64,000 nt of DNA from CAZMGB01 sp964565775 (GCA_964565775.1 CAZMGB010000002.1:124001-188000); one strand, 5' to 3'. Positions 32,380-41,956 are shown, counted from the stretch's first letter. Made by a program: numbers and translations. Notes: generated from the sequence alone by a model not told the origin.

Positions 32380-32494
32380 TCTCGCTGCGCCGCCTGTTCA
32401 GGAGCACTCGAGGAAGTTCACATTATCGATTGTCGCCCTGCCGCGCGGATGCCGTCAACGCGCCTGTGCCCGCCCCGGCAGAAGCCGGCGTGCG

Positions 32495-33385
32495 CTAGAT
32501 CACCAGCCAGATCCCGACGACGGAGATCGCGGTGCCCACGAGCACCCACGCCGTGAGCTGCTCGGCCAGGAAGATGACCGCCATCGGGAACAGGAAGAGG
32601 GGCGAGGTCGAGGAGAGGATGGCAGCGCGGCCCGCTCCTGCTTGCTGCACCGCGTAGATGTAGAGCAAGCCGCCGAGCGCCGTTCCGACGATACCGGCCA
32701 GGGCCACCGTCGCCAGCGTGCGCCGCCCACCCGCCACGGCGCGAATCTCGGGCATGCGGCCCCACGACAGGAGCAGGAGGAAGAGGCCCGCCGCCGGGAT
32801 GCGCAGGCTGCCGGCGGCCACGGCGCTCAGGTCGCCGGAGCCCGCCCTGAGCCAGGCCGTCGCGATGGCCCAGAAGACGGCCGCCAGGAGCACCAGCGCC
32901 ACACCCCGGCCGGGGGTCCCCCGCCGCAGCGCTGCGCCGCTGGCCGTCGTCTGTGCCCTGCCTTCCACGACGAGAAGCGAGACACCGACGATGATAAGGA
33001 CGGCGCCAAGCAGCGTTACCCAGGTAACGGTCTCGCCGAGCAGGGTGGCCGCCAGGAGAAAGGTCAGGAGCGGATAGGAGCTCATCGAAATGGGGAAGGC
33101 GCGGGAGACGCCGAGCATCCCGAGGCTGGCGATGTACAGGGTGTCGCCCAGGCCCATGCCCACCACGCCCGAACCCACCATCGAGACGGCAGTATTGAAA
33201 GATATGTCTCGCAGGTCGCCGATGGCGCCGAGAGGAGGAAGGAGGACGGCGAGGAAGGCGGTCGCGAAGAGGCAGCGGAGGGCGCTAAGGGGAATCGGGT
33301 CGATCCTGCTCGTCTGCGACGTCAGGAGGGTGCCGCTCAGCGCCCACAAAGCGGCGGCCAGCAGGGCACTTCCTACTCCCCACAC
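32495..33385 (-). CDS. EamA-family (DMT) permease
   Basis: A 296-aa protein with ten helices in two EamA repeats (about residues 1-135 and 160-295), joined by a short hydrophilic linker. Each repeat ends with the usual GAVLIIVGVSLLV/GTAISVVGIWLVI segment. It starts at a GTG. The substrate is unknown; metabolite or amino-acid export is common for the family. It lies 97 bases downstream of the thioredoxin-like gene, perhaps at the end of the same unit. Confidence 0.85.
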   Translation of the reverse strand: MWGVGSALLAAALWALSGTLLTSQTSRIDPIPLSALRCLFATAFLAVLLPPLGAIGDLRDISFNTAVSMVGSGVVGMGLGDTLYIASLGMLGVSRAFPISMSSYPLLTFLLAATLLGETVTWVTLLGAVLIIVGVSLLVVEGRAQTTASGAALRRGTPGRGVALVLLAAVFWAIATAWLRAGSGDLSAVAAGSLRIPAAGLFLLLLSWGRMPEIRAVAGGRRTLATVALAGIVGTALGGLLYIYAVQQAGAGRAAILSSTSPLFLFPMAVIFLAEQLTAWVLVGTAISVVGIWLVI

Positions 33386-33482
33386 CGAGAACCTCTACCT
33401 GGTTCCGCCGCCGCTGCTGCATCCACACGGGACGCCGCCTGAACACCGGGCAGGCTGGACCAGCCTACCGGTGCCTCGCCGC

Positions 33483-33971
33483 TCAGCCGGGGCGGAAGTC
33501 GGGTTGGCCGTCGTCCCCCGGCGCCACGTCGACCGGCGCAGTCTCAAGCCTCTCGGCCAGACGGCGGGACACCTCGTTCAGGTCGGCCTTGCTGAAGCCG
33601 ACGCTTGTCGCCTCGATGACGCCGTCGGCGCCGACGAAGAACAGCGTCGGCGTGGCATCGGGGTCGTAGGCCCTGGAGACAGGCCAGCCTTCCCCGTCGA
33701 CGAGCATGAAGAAGGGAGTGCGGTGCTTCCGGGCGAAGGCACGCGCGGCCTCCACGCCGTCCTGAGACACCGCCCACAGACTCCAGCCCTCCTGCGGGTA
33801 GGCTTCGGCCAGCCTGCCGAGATAGGGAAAGATGAGATCGCAGATAGCGCAGCCGCTCTTCCAGAAGACGAGGAGAGCCGGGCCCGAGGCGAGGGCCTGG
33901 TCGAGGGCATGCTCACGTCCGTCCAGGTCACCCAGCCGGAACGACGGCGCGCGCTCTCCCACCCTTAGCAC
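33483..33971 (-). CDS. Thioredoxin-like/peroxiredoxin-fold protein (TlpA-like)
   Basis: A 162-aa protein with the redoxin fold. The redox motif is CAIC in FWKSGCAICDLIFPYL near residue 43, and a cis-Pro region is in DATPTLFFVGADGVI. No signal peptide or membrane anchor is visible, so it probably acts in the cytoplasm. The last residues are acidic and disordered. It is third in a unit with lgt and the glutaredoxin-like gene, beginning six bases after the latter. Confidence 0.83.
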   Translation of the reverse strand: MLRVGERAPSFRLGDLDGREHALDQALASGPALLVFWKSGCAICDLIFPYLGRLAEAYPQEGWSLWAVSQDGVEAARAFARKHRTPFFMLVDGEGWPVSRAYDPDATPTLFFVGADGVIEATSVGFSKADLNEVSRRLAERLETAPVDVAPGDDGQPDFRPG

Positions 33972-33977
33972 GCCGCC

Positions 33978-34247
33978 TCAGTCCTGTCCCTCGGCAGGGC
34001 GCTCTGCCAGGTAGCCCGCGAGCGCGCGCCGCACCTCTCGCTCCTCCAGCGGCGCCGAGAGGAGGACCTCGCCGTCGAGGGCAAGCACGGGTACGTCGTA
34101 CCGGTAGCGTCGGAGCAAGCCGGCGTCCGTCTCGATGTCGACCTCGTTGACCGCGACGCCAAGCTCCGGTCCCAGCCGCGCCAGGAGGTGCTGCGCCTCG
34201 TCGCAGAGGGGACAGTCGCGCTTGGTGTAGAGAGTGAGCTCACGCAC
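33978..34247 (-). CDS. Glutaredoxin-like (DUF836-type) protein
   Basis: An 89-aa thioredoxin-fold protein with the active motif CPLC (TKRDCPLCDEA near residue 12) and the cis-Pro segment YDVPVLALDG. The family is known as glutaredoxin-like DUF836 and is small and cytoplasmic. The start is GTG 34247 with GAGGA six bases upstream. It follows lgt by nine bases and precedes a TlpA-like gene, so two thiol-disulfide proteins travel with the prolipoprotein transferase. Confidence 0.85.
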   Translation of the reverse strand: MRELTLYTKRDCPLCDEAQHLLARLGPELGVAVNEVDIETDAGLLRRYRYDVPVLALDGEVLLSAPLEEREVRRALAGYLAERPAEGQD

Positions 34248-34256
34248 GGGTGATCC

Positions 34257-35207
34257 TCAGCGGCGCTTCCGCTGCCGCGCGGCTGCCGGAGCCGCTGCCT
34301 CGGCCACCGCCGGCGCGGCCTCCGGAATCACCTCCGTCCCCCTTCTGGCACAGTAGGCAAGACCGACCACGGAGATGGCGATGACGAAGAGCGCCACTAT
34401 CTGGGCCATCCGCAGCTCGCCCCAAACGCCCGGGTCCAGGCGCAGGGCGCTGACGCCCAGGCGCATGATCGAGTAGAGGAAGGCAAACGAGAAGAAGACC
34501 AGCCCGTCCCTCTTGCGTATGCGCCACAGCGCGAGCAGCAGGAGGAAGATCAGGAGATCGCCTATGAGCTCGTAGGCGACAGCAGGGTGCTGAGGGTCGC
34601 GGCCGAAGCTGGGGCTATTGGTGTGGGTATAGACCACGGCCCAGGGCAGGTCCGTCGTCTTGGCGAGGTGTTCGCCGTTGATGATGTCGCCGATGCGGCC
34701 GATGCCCATGCCAAGGATGAGGCCGAGGGCACCGGCATCCAACCCCGAAAGCATGGGAAGGCGGGGGCCGCCGAGGCGTTTCGGTATTACCCGCCATAGC
34801 AGATACCACAGTGGCACGATGGGCAGCAGCATCCATAGGCCAAAGCGGTTGTAGATAACACCTCCCAGTACCCCGCCGATGACGGCGCCGTAGATAGAGA
34901 TGCCGCCTTCGTTGATACGGAAGATGTCTCCGACAGAATGCAACCCTGAGCCGGGATCGCCGTAGTTCTCGATGACATAGAGGGCGCGGGCACCGATTAT
35001 GCCGCAGATGACCGCGACCAGGGCGACGCCGTAGGCGTCGTCCTCGATGATGCCGACCTTCTTGGCGAACTGCACCGCCACCCAGACGCCGACAGCGATG
35101 CCTACGGCGACGAAGACGCCATGCCAGGTAAGCAGCAGGCCGCCGAAGCTCCCGATCTCGGGATTGATGCCGATCTTTATCGGATCCCAACCCTCGATTA
35201 GACCCAT
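34257..35207 (-). CDS. lgt: Prolipoprotein diacylglyceryl transferase
   Basis: Transfers diacylglycerol from phosphatidylglycerol to the lipobox cysteine of prolipoproteins. The 316-aa protein has seven membrane helices. The Lgt signature is GRIGDIINGEHLAKTTD near residue 165 and HPAVAYELIGDL follows near 203. The C-terminus has an extra Ala/Glu-rich tail. The start is ATG 35207 with GGAGG seven bases upstream. Several lipobox proteins in this window (35256, 37693 and modA) are potential substrates. Confidence 0.93.
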   Translation of the reverse strand: MGLIEGWDPIKIGINPEIGSFGGLLLTWHGVFVAVGIAVGVWVAVQFAKKVGIIEDDAYGVALVAVICGIIGARALYVIENYGDPGSGLHSVGDIFRINEGGISIYGAVIGGVLGGVIYNRFGLWMLLPIVPLWYLLWRVIPKRLGGPRLPMLSGLDAGALGLILGMGIGRIGDIINGEHLAKTTDLPWAVVYTHTNSPSFGRDPQHPAVAYELIGDLLIFLLLLALWRIRKRDGLVFFSFAFLYSIMRLGVSALRLDPGVWGELRMAQIVALFVIAISVVGLAYCARRGTEVIPEAAPAVAEAAAPAAARQRKRR

Positions 35208-35255
35208 CGTTTGCCTCCATGCATGTCCATCACACCTGGGGGGCCGCCGGACACG

Positions 35256-35867
35256 TCATTCCAGGTCACCGAGCCTGGCGATCTGAGTGCGCAGCAGCTC
35301 CTCCACCTGGTCACGCCCCGCTCCGCCAACCTCGCCATAGCTCATACTGATGTTGATCCGACCCTTTCGGGCCAGCATGAGGAAGCCCTTGAGGCCGCTC
35401 CCCGTCTGCTCATCGATCGACCAGGCCGCCCCCGGCAGCCCAACGTCCGGCGCATCAACGGCCGTCGCCCCCGCCTCGGGCCCGAAGCGGACGCCCTGAT
35501 CAAGACTCTCCTGCGCACCTTCGGGCGTCTCGTAGACGGAAAGCACGGCCGAGATCACCGCATCGTCACTCTGAAATACGACCTGCTGGCCGCCGACACG
35601 GCCCGCCTGCTCAAGCTCTTGCAGCCGTTGCTCGGGGAACGGATCCTGCGCCGCCACCGCCTCGTTCGGCACGGCGCCCGACCCTGCCAGGGTGAAGCCG
35701 GCGGGGACATCGTCGACGGTAATGAGCAGCGCCGGCAGCTCGGCGACCAGAGCGGTCGGCGTGAGCGCCGTCGCCTCCGGCGGAGGCGCAGCCTCTTCCC
35801 CACCGCCGCCACAGCCCACGAGGAGCGCAGCGCCCAGGACGGCAGCGACAACAAGGGTAGTTCTCAT
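35256..35867 (-). CDS. Hypothetical lipoprotein
   Basis: A 203-aa secreted protein. The signal peptide ends in the lipobox LLVGC near residue 19, followed by a Gly/Glu/Ala/Pro linker and a globular domain from about residue 45. I chose ATG 35867 because the signal peptide begins there; an earlier in-frame codon adds only basic residues. No enzyme motif was recognised. It sits 48 bases upstream of lgt, and its maturation would need Lgt. Confidence 0.75.
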   Translation of the reverse strand: MRTTLVVAAVLGAALLVGCGGGGEEAAPPPEATALTPTALVAELPALLITVDDVPAGFTLAGSGAVPNEAVAAQDPFPEQRLQELEQAGRVGGQQVVFQSDDAVISAVLSVYETPEGAQESLDQGVRFGPEAGATAVDAPDVGLPGAAWSIDEQTGSGLKGFLMLARKGRINISMSYGEVGGAGRDQVEELLRTQIARLGDLE

Positions 35868-35924
35868 CTCACAAAAGCTCCCTGACCGCCGCTGCATTGC
35901 GACAGATGTGGACGGGCCAGCGTC

Positions 35925-37553
35925 CTAATCGTCGCCAGCGATCTTCTTCATCTCCGCCTCGAAGCGGCCTGTCCGCCTGCCCTGGCCGGCGAAATACGTC
36001 CGGTCACGGGTGATCTTCGCCCACAGCCGGCGTCGCGGTACGTAGAAGGTGAGACCGAGCCCCAACAGCAGGAGCCCCGCGGCCACCCAGATGAACTTCG
36101 TGCCGGGGTCGCGCCTCACGGTGATCCCCGAGAACTCCCGCCGTCCAAGAAAGGTGTACTCGTTGTTGCCCTCGACGACGGGCTTATCGGGGTAGAGCGT
36201 CAGCGCCTTGTCTGGCGCGACGCCCAGGATGGTGAGATAGGGGGCGCCCTGATCGTCCATTGCCATCTCCACAAGCGCCGTGTCCTGAGCGCCGGGAATG
36301 TTGGACTCGACCTGGCTGGGAACCCCGACCACGCCTTGGAAGCTGAACTCCATGCCCCCGGCAGAACCCGTCGCGCCCTCCGGCACGACGAGCCCGATGC
36401 TGTTGTCGGTGTCACCGGGCCTGTAGACGATCAGCTCCCACGACTCTCCACTGGCGGCCGGCCTGATCCCTATCCACAGCGGCGTGTCGCTGTTGGGGAG
36501 CGTCACGAGCGTACCAAAGGCCGGCTCGATCAGGTCGGTAGCGACGATGGCCCCGGACAGGAGCTCGTTACCCTTGCTGTCGCGAACCGTCACCAGAGGA
36601 GCGGGCGCGTGGCGGTCCAGCGCCAGCGCCTGGTCGTAGATGGTATTACCGGTCGATAGGTCTCGCACCCGCAGGGCGGCGCCGTCTCCGAGGTAGGCGG
36701 ACTGGTGGAAGCTATAGCCGCCGTATTCGAAGGGGCCGTTTACGGTGGTCGTGCCGCTCGCCACCTCCTTGCCCCCCTGATAAATCACGAGCTGAGTGCG
36801 ATAGTCCAGGGGATTGCCGGCCGCATCGAACTTGCCGACGGCATCCTCCACGTAGACCTGCATTTGCCGCGGGTCGTTCACGGCGAAGACGGGGACCGTC
36901 CTACCCTCGGCGGCGAACAAGGTGGTCTCGAAGCCGCGGAACTTCGATATGAGGCCGCCCGCGAGAAAGAGGATGAGCGCCGCGTGGCTGACGAACGTCG
37001 CCAGCCTCGCCCAGGCGAAGCGGTCGGCGAAGATATAGGTGGCGTCGCCCTCCCGCCAGGTCTTTACCTTATAGCGCTGGCGGCTCAAGGTCCTCGCCAG
37101 GGCCGACGCATCGATCGCCTTCTCCGAGACGTGGCGGTGGGCCGCCCGCTCGAAGTAGTCGTCCGGCATCCGCTCCTGCGGCTTCGTGATCGAGCGCCAG
37201 ATAGCAGGGAATCGGTTCACCGTGCAGAGGGTCACGCTGATCACGAGGAGGGCGAGGCTCGCCGCGAACCACCGGCTATCGAAGACGTTGAACAGGCCCA
37301 GGCGGTGCATCGGCTCGGTGAGCCCGCCGAACTTGCCGTGCTGCACGCCCAGCCAGACATCGATGGCCGCGGGGTTATCGCGCATTGCCTCCGGGATCTG
37401 CGGTATGAGGACGCCGAGCAGGCCCGCCAGGGCGACGAACCCGATGACGACGAGCGCGAAGCCAAGTGAGGTCAGCAGCCTCCACGGATCGCGGAAGGGG
37501 TCGAAGCTGAATGTGATCCGGGTCCTCGAATCAGTAGCCTCTGCCCGCGCCAA
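35925..37553 (-). CDS. resB: ResB/Ccs1-like cytochrome c biogenesis protein
   Basis: A 542-aa protein with three N-terminal helices (around 28-52, 90-112 and 175-195), a large extracytoplasmic domain and a last helix near 485-505. This is the ResB/Ccs1 arrangement of System II cytochrome c maturation, which delivers haem and reduced apocytochrome with CcsA/ResC. RLLTSLGFALVVIGFVAL and SLALLVISVTLCTVNRFP are typical. I selected TTG 37553, since AAAGGAG lies five bases before it; a GTG 15 bases further upstream overlaps that site. No ccsA gene is in the window. Confidence 0.85.
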   Translation of the reverse strand: MARAEATDSRTRITFSFDPFRDPWRLLTSLGFALVVIGFVALAGLLGVLIPQIPEAMRDNPAAIDVWLGVQHGKFGGLTEPMHRLGLFNVFDSRWFAASLALLVISVTLCTVNRFPAIWRSITKPQERMPDDYFERAAHRHVSEKAIDASALARTLSRQRYKVKTWREGDATYIFADRFAWARLATFVSHAALILFLAGGLISKFRGFETTLFAAEGRTVPVFAVNDPRQMQVYVEDAVGKFDAAGNPLDYRTQLVIYQGGKEVASGTTTVNGPFEYGGYSFHQSAYLGDGAALRVRDLSTGNTIYDQALALDRHAPAPLVTVRDSKGNELLSGAIVATDLIEPAFGTLVTLPNSDTPLWIGIRPAASGESWELIVYRPGDTDNSIGLVVPEGATGSAGGMEFSFQGVVGVPSQVESNIPGAQDTALVEMAMDDQGAPYLTILGVAPDKALTLYPDKPVVEGNNEYTFLGRREFSGITVRRDPGTKFIWVAAGLLLLGLGLTFYVPRRRLWAKITRDRTYFAGQGRRTGRFEAEMKKIAGDD

Positions 37554-37692
37554 TTGGGCTCCTTTCACGGGACGGCCTTTGTGGGGTTCTTCTCTATTAT
37601 GTCACTCATCATCGGCCCGTAGAAGGGGGCCAGCGTCACGCGGTCCTCGTCCATCGCTGGTCGATGAGTTCAGTCCGTCGGGGTAGGCATGG

Positions 37693-38550
37693 CTACGACG
37701 AGAACGCCTGCTCATACAGGGCCCTCACCTCAGCCGGTGGCAGGCCTTGGCCCAGGTAGGTGTGGCCGACCCGGATCTCGAAGTGGAGGTGGTACTCCGT
37801 CCCCGGAGCCGTCACCGACTCCGGAGTGCCGGACTCGCCCACGTAGCCGAGGACATCGCCCGCCTGGACGTAGACGCCGTCCTCGATGCCGGGCGCGATG
37901 CCATCGAGATGAGCGTAGCGGGTCACCAGCCCCCCTCCGTGGTCGATCCATACCTGCCGACCACGGAAGCGGTCCAGGACCGCCGGCGCCGACGACCCCT
38001 CCTGCGCGATGCGCTGATTGAGCTGCTCCAGCTCCTGGGCCGTGAGCTCCTTGTACTCCGTGTCGGCCCGGATCACCTCTCCCCCCTTCGCCGCCAGCAC
38101 CTCCGTCCCCTGAGGGATGGACACACAGTTGTCGGCACCGTAGAAGTCCACCCCCTCGTGGATACCCGCTCGATAGGTACGCGGTGCGTTGGGCATGAGG
38201 TCGTCGTTTGAGGGCAGGCAGGCCCCGGCTATGGGATAGATGAGCCCGTGAACCTGGGGCACGGGCGTCGGCTCCGCAGCTTCGCCGCTCTCGACCGTCG
38301 GCGTGGGGCTGCCCACGACAACGGTAGGAGCTACCACCACGGTAGAGGCCGTTGTCGGCGATGCCTCGGGTGTCATCAGCGTCACGTCGACACCCGCCGC
38401 ATCACCGCTTCCGTCGCAGGCCGAGAGGAGAACGGCCGCGACAAGACTGAGAGAGACGACCGCAGCGAGGGCTCTAGAGGTGAGCTGTGCCTTCCTGTCT
38501 CCGTGCGCCAACACGAGGACAAGGATAGCTGCCGCCCCCTCGTGGGGCAA
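37693..38550 (-). CDS. M23-family peptidase-like lipoprotein
   Basis: Up to 285 aa, with a signal peptide ending in the lipobox LLSAC near residue 45, a Thr/Pro/Val-rich linker to about 95 and a C-terminal LysM-free M23 peptidase domain. HEGVDFYG carries the first zinc His and Asp, and HLHFEI carries the later His pair. Such proteins cleave or regulate peptidoglycan cross-links. The central insertion of about 50 residues between strands is longer than usual. The start is uncertain (TTG 38550; GTG 38514 and TTG 38511 are alternatives). It follows gatD by 17 bases. Confidence 0.8.
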   Translation of the reverse strand: MPHEGAAAILVLVLAHGDRKAQLTSRALAAVVSLSLVAAVLLSACDGSGDAAGVDVTLMTPEASPTTASTVVVAPTVVVGSPTPTVESGEAAEPTPVPQVHGLIYPIAGACLPSNDDLMPNAPRTYRAGIHEGVDFYGADNCVSIPQGTEVLAAKGGEVIRADTEYKELTAQELEQLNQRIAQEGSSAPAVLDRFRGRQVWIDHGGGLVTRYAHLDGIAPGIEDGVYVQAGDVLGYVGESGTPESVTAPGTEYHLHFEIRVGHTYLGQGLPPAEVRALYEQAFSS

Positions 38551-38567
38551 GGGCGACGCGCCGCGCC

Positions 38568-39314
38568 CTAGCGCCGGAGCCGCCCCGTCGCCACGCGCAG
38601 CGCCGCCGTGTGGGCTTCCTCTTCGACCCTGTCGTCCAGGGGCAGGAGCTCCACCTCGCCGTGGCGACGGCTGAGGGCGACGCGCAGGATGTGATCGCTG
38701 AAACGGGGGTTCTTGGGAAGGAGAGAGCCGTGCAGATAGGTGCCGTAGGCGGTCTTGTAGCGGGCTCCCTCGGTGCGGTCCTCACCGTTGTTGCCGAAGC
38801 CAGCGCGCACCCGCGCCAGGGGCTCGCAATGGGGCCCCAGGTAGGTGCGGCCGCCGTGGTTCTCGAAGCCGACGAGGGTGCCGCCCTCCCACTCGGCCGC
38901 CACGTTGCCGATGCAGCGCCGCGCCTGCTGGCCCGGGTGCACCGTCCAGGCATCGAACACGCCTATCCCTGGGAGCTGCTCGCCCGCCGCCGTCCGATAT
39001 TGGCTGCCGAAGAGCTGGAAACCGCCGCAGATCGCCAGCACCGCCACGCCCAGCTCGACCGCCTCTCGTATCGCCTCGCCCTTTACGCTCGACAGGTCAT
39101 CGGCGACGCGCCGCTGCTCGCGGTCCTGTCCGCCCCCGATGAAGATGAGATCGTAGTCGGCAGGGTGGAGGCGGTCGCCCAGGTCCAGCTCCGTGACCTC
39201 CAGGCCGATGCCGCGGTCCTGACAGCGACGGCGCAGGCAGAGGATGTTGCCCCTGTCGCCGTAGATGTTCATCAGGCGAGGGTAGAGGTGAGCCAGGCGT
39301 ATGGACTCCTTCAC
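38568..39314 (-). CDS. gatD: Lipid II isoglutaminyl synthase, glutaminase subunit GatD
   Basis: A 248-aa class I glutamine amidotransferase of the CobB/CobQ type. The N-terminus RLAHLYPRLMNIYGDRGNI is typical of GatD. The catalytic Cys is in AICGGFQLFG near residue 96 and the catalytic His in YLHGSLLPKNP near 192. Together with MurT it amidates the alpha-carboxyl of D-Glu in lipid II. The GTG start overlaps the murT stop (GTGA), so the two subunits are translationally coupled. Confidence 0.92.
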   Translation of the reverse strand: MKESIRLAHLYPRLMNIYGDRGNILCLRRRCQDRGIGLEVTELDLGDRLHPADYDLIFIGGGQDREQRRVADDLSSVKGEAIREAVELGVAVLAICGGFQLFGSQYRTAAGEQLPGIGVFDAWTVHPGQQARRCIGNVAAEWEGGTLVGFENHGGRTYLGPHCEPLARVRAGFGNNGEDRTEGARYKTAYGTYLHGSLLPKNPRFSDHILRVALSRRHGEVELLPLDDRVEEEAHTAALRVATGRLRR

Positions 39315-40792
39315 GGGCCCTCCTCCCAGAAGTGGGCGCGGCCGCCCCGTCGCGCAAGCAGCTCCCGCACCTTGAGCATGGCAGTGTAGGTGGGCACCAC
39401 ATAGAGGCGCTCTCCTTGCGGGAGGGCGGCCAGGGCGAGCGAAAGGGCGCGGCGGAGGTCGGGTGTCACCGCCGCTGGCTCCGGCAGGCCGGCGTACTTG
39501 AGGCGAAGGGCCAGGTCCTCCGCCCGCGTCCCCGAGAGGACGAGCGACGCGACGCGGCCGGCCAGCATCTCGAAGTCGGCGTCCCAGATCCAGGAGACGT
39601 CCCGGCCGTCGGCGATGCCGTCGTTCAGGAGCAAGAGGAGGCGCCTATCGCCCTCGCCGGCGACGATGGTGTGCAGCACCTGGTTGAGGCCGGTCGGATT
39701 CTTGGCCAGCAGGACATGCACGTCCCGCCCGTCCACTTCGAAGCGTTCCTGGCGCCCAAAGGCGGCCGTGACGGAGGCAATCCCCTCCTTGACGGCGGAG
39801 AGCGGCAGGTCGAGGGCCAGGCCGCTGGCTGCCGCGGCGAGGGCGTTGTAGACGTTGTAGACACCCGCCAGACGCAGCTCCAGCGAAAGGTCGCCGGCGG
39901 GAGTGCTCAGCTCGACCATCGTCGCCCCGTCTCCGACCTGGTGGAGGCGGGTGACGCAGACATCGGGCTGCGGCCGGGCGCGCCCGCAGCCGGGGCAGCG
40001 CCAGTGCCCGACGTGCCCGTAGTAGATGACATCGTAGAGATACTCGCCGCCGCACTCGCGGCACCAGCGGGAGTCCGCCGCGTGCTCCACACCCTCCAGG
40101 GCCGGCGACGGGTCATCGAGGCCGAAGAAGAGGACGGGGCCTGCGGCCGCGTCGGACAGGGCCGCGACCGAGGGGTCATCGGCGTTGAGGACAACCGTGG
40201 TCGTGGGCGGGGCCGCCTCCAGCGTGGCACACCAGCGCGCCGCTATCGAGTCCACCTCGCCGTAGCGGTCGAGCTGGTCGCGGAAGAGGTTGGTGAAGGC
40301 GAGCACACGCGGAGCGAGAGCATCGACGGCCATGGGCAGGACAGCCTCATCGGCCTCGAAGACCCCCAGGCGCCCTTCGGCCTCCCGAATGCGGCCCAGG
40401 AGGTCGGCCTCCTGGATGAGAGTTGTCATTATGCCGCGCATGAGGTTGGAGCCGCTACGGTTCGGCAGGGGGAGCAGCCCTCCTTCGCGGGCGATACGCG
40501 CCAGCATGCGGGCGGTAGTAGTCTTGCCGTTGGTGCCGGTGACCAGCACGGAGCCCATGCCGAGCTGCGCCGATAGGTCGGCGGCCAGGTTGGGGGCCAC
40601 GCTCTCGGCGAGGAGGCCCGTGATCGCAGTGCCGCCGCCCCGGCCCAGCGCGCGGCTGGCGGCGCCGGCGGCTCTGCCCAACGCCAGGGCCAGCAGCCGT
40701 CGCAAGGCGCCCGTCGAGGGTGTCGCGCTGCCCGGCCGGCGTGGGGCCGCAGGCGCTCCTTGCACGACCGCCTTTCGCCGGGCGGGACTCAC
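39311..40792 (-). CDS. murT: Lipid II isoglutaminyl synthase, Mur ligase-like subunit MurT
   Basis: A 493-aa Mur-ligase-like ATPase. The P-loop is VTGTNGKTTTARML near residue 84, the central ligase domain follows, and the C-terminal DUF1727 domain closes the protein. A zinc ribbon typical of MurT is inserted (CRECG near 247 and CPGCG near 272). It activates the D-Glu carboxylate for amidation by GatD-derived ammonia. The first 50 residues are basic and probably disordered. It overlaps the M50 protease gene upstream (GTGA) and gatD downstream. Confidence 0.92.
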   Translation of the reverse strand: MSPARRKAVVQGAPAAPRRPGSATPSTGALRRLLALALGRAAGAASRALGRGGGTAITGLLAESVAPNLAADLSAQLGMGSVLVTGTNGKTTTARMLARIAREGGLLPLPNRSGSNLMRGIMTTLIQEADLLGRIREAEGRLGVFEADEAVLPMAVDALAPRVLAFTNLFRDQLDRYGEVDSIAARWCATLEAAPPTTTVVLNADDPSVAALSDAAAGPVLFFGLDDPSPALEGVEHAADSRWCRECGGEYLYDVIYYGHVGHWRCPGCGRARPQPDVCVTRLHQVGDGATMVELSTPAGDLSLELRLAGVYNVYNALAAAASGLALDLPLSAVKEGIASVTAAFGRQERFEVDGRDVHVLLAKNPTGLNQVLHTIVAGEGDRRLLLLLNDGIADGRDVSWIWDADFEMLAGRVASLVLSGTRAEDLALRLKYAGLPEPAAVTPDLRRALSLALAALPQGERLYVVPTYTAMLKVRELLARRGGRAHFWEEGP

Positions 40793-41940
40793 AGCGCTGC
40801 TTCCCTGCGGGAGAAGAGGAGACGCATGAGGGCGTCCTGCCCCACCACTCCCAGGAGACGCCCCTCTTCGACCACGGGCACGTAGAAGAGGTCCGCCGCG
40901 TTCATGGTCTGGAGTACGGAGGCGGCGTCCTCCTGGGGCCTCACGACCGGCACCTGCGAAGCCCTGATCATCGTCTCGCCGGCCGTGACCGTGTCCCAGC
41001 GCCGAGTCCAGCCCGGGCGCGGCCGCACCGCGTCGTGCGCCAGCATGCCGACGACCCGCTCGCCCTCGGTCACGAAGAAGCAGAAGTGCTGCTGGCCGTG
41101 GGCGTGGTGCTGGGCGACCTCACGCAGCGTCGCGTCACTGGGCACGGTCGCGCATTCGACAGACATCACATCAACGGCCCGATAGCGGCGCAGGACATCC
41201 AGCATCCGCACCTGCTGCCAGCTCTGGCGAGCGGCCCTCTCCAGGAACAGCCCCAGTACGAGCAGCCAGATGCCACCGAAGGGGTCGAGCCATCCGACAA
41301 TACGCACGATCGCCAAGACGCCCAACAACATGAGGCCACCCGCCATGAGCTGACCGCCCCGAGACGCCCAGCGGGTCGCCACGAAGAAGTTGCCGGTCAG
41401 CCCCCAGAGCGCCGACCGCACTATGCGGCCGCCGTCCATGGGGAAGCCGGGCGCGAGGTTGAAGGCGCCCACGCCGAGGTTCATGATCCAGAGCCACTGC
41501 CACATCACTTCGAGAGGCCCGCTGTCGCCGCCGCCGCTGGCCAACCAGAGGGCGAGGAAGACGCCGGCCAGGAGGATGCTGGTCGCGGGTCCTCCCGCCG
41601 CCATGACGAACTCCTCGAAGGGACGCCTGGCGTCCCTGGTGATCTGGGAGACCCCTCCGAAGATGAAGAGCGTTATCCCCTTGACGGGAATGCCGTAGGC
41701 CTTGGCGATGAGGCTGTGGGCCATCTCGTGGGTGAGGATGGAGGCGAAGAAGAGAAGCCCGCTGACGATGGCCATCGTCCAGTGAACCCAGGCGTCGGCG
41801 TCCTCGAAGATCGCGGGGTAGACCTGCAGACCCAGAATCAAGGTCACGAAGGCGAACGTGAAGAACCAGGAGAAGTTGAGGCCGATGGGCACCCCGAAGA
41901 TAGTGCCGAGTTTAAGCGAGGTTCGCAAGGCAGGCCTCAC
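40789..41940 (-). CDS. Site-2 protease-like M50 metallopeptidase with CBS domains
   Basis: A 383-aa membrane protease. The zinc site is HEMAH near residue 71 and the third ligand lies in NLAPGFPMDGGRI near 161. About six helices precede a C-terminal pair of CBS domains from about residue 245, which in other proteins sense adenine nucleotides. The type resembles SpoIVFB/Rip3 proteases of regulated intramembrane proteolysis. The substrate is unknown. Its stop overlaps the murT start, so it is part of the wall-modification transcript. Confidence 0.88.
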   Translation of the reverse strand: MRPALRTSLKLGTIFGVPIGLNFSWFFTFAFVTLILGLQVYPAIFEDADAWVHWTMAIVSGLLFFASILTHEMAHSLIAKAYGIPVKGITLFIFGGVSQITRDARRPFEEFVMAAGGPATSILLAGVFLALWLASGGGDSGPLEVMWQWLWIMNLGVGAFNLAPGFPMDGGRIVRSALWGLTGNFFVATRWASRGGQLMAGGLMLLGVLAIVRIVGWLDPFGGIWLLVLGLFLERAARQSWQQVRMLDVLRRYRAVDVMSVECATVPSDATLREVAQHHAHGQQHFCFFVTEGERVVGMLAHDAVRPRPGWTRRWDTVTAGETMIRASQVPVVRPQEDAASVLQTMNAADLFYVPVVEEGRLLGVVGQDALMRLLFSRREAAL

Positions 41941-41956
41941 GTGGGGTCGGCAACGG

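Noticed and set aside
32279..33442. 387-codon plus-strand frame opposite the EamA transporter
   Set aside because: Low-complexity Arg/Gly/His translation; the transporter on the other strand has ten clear helices.
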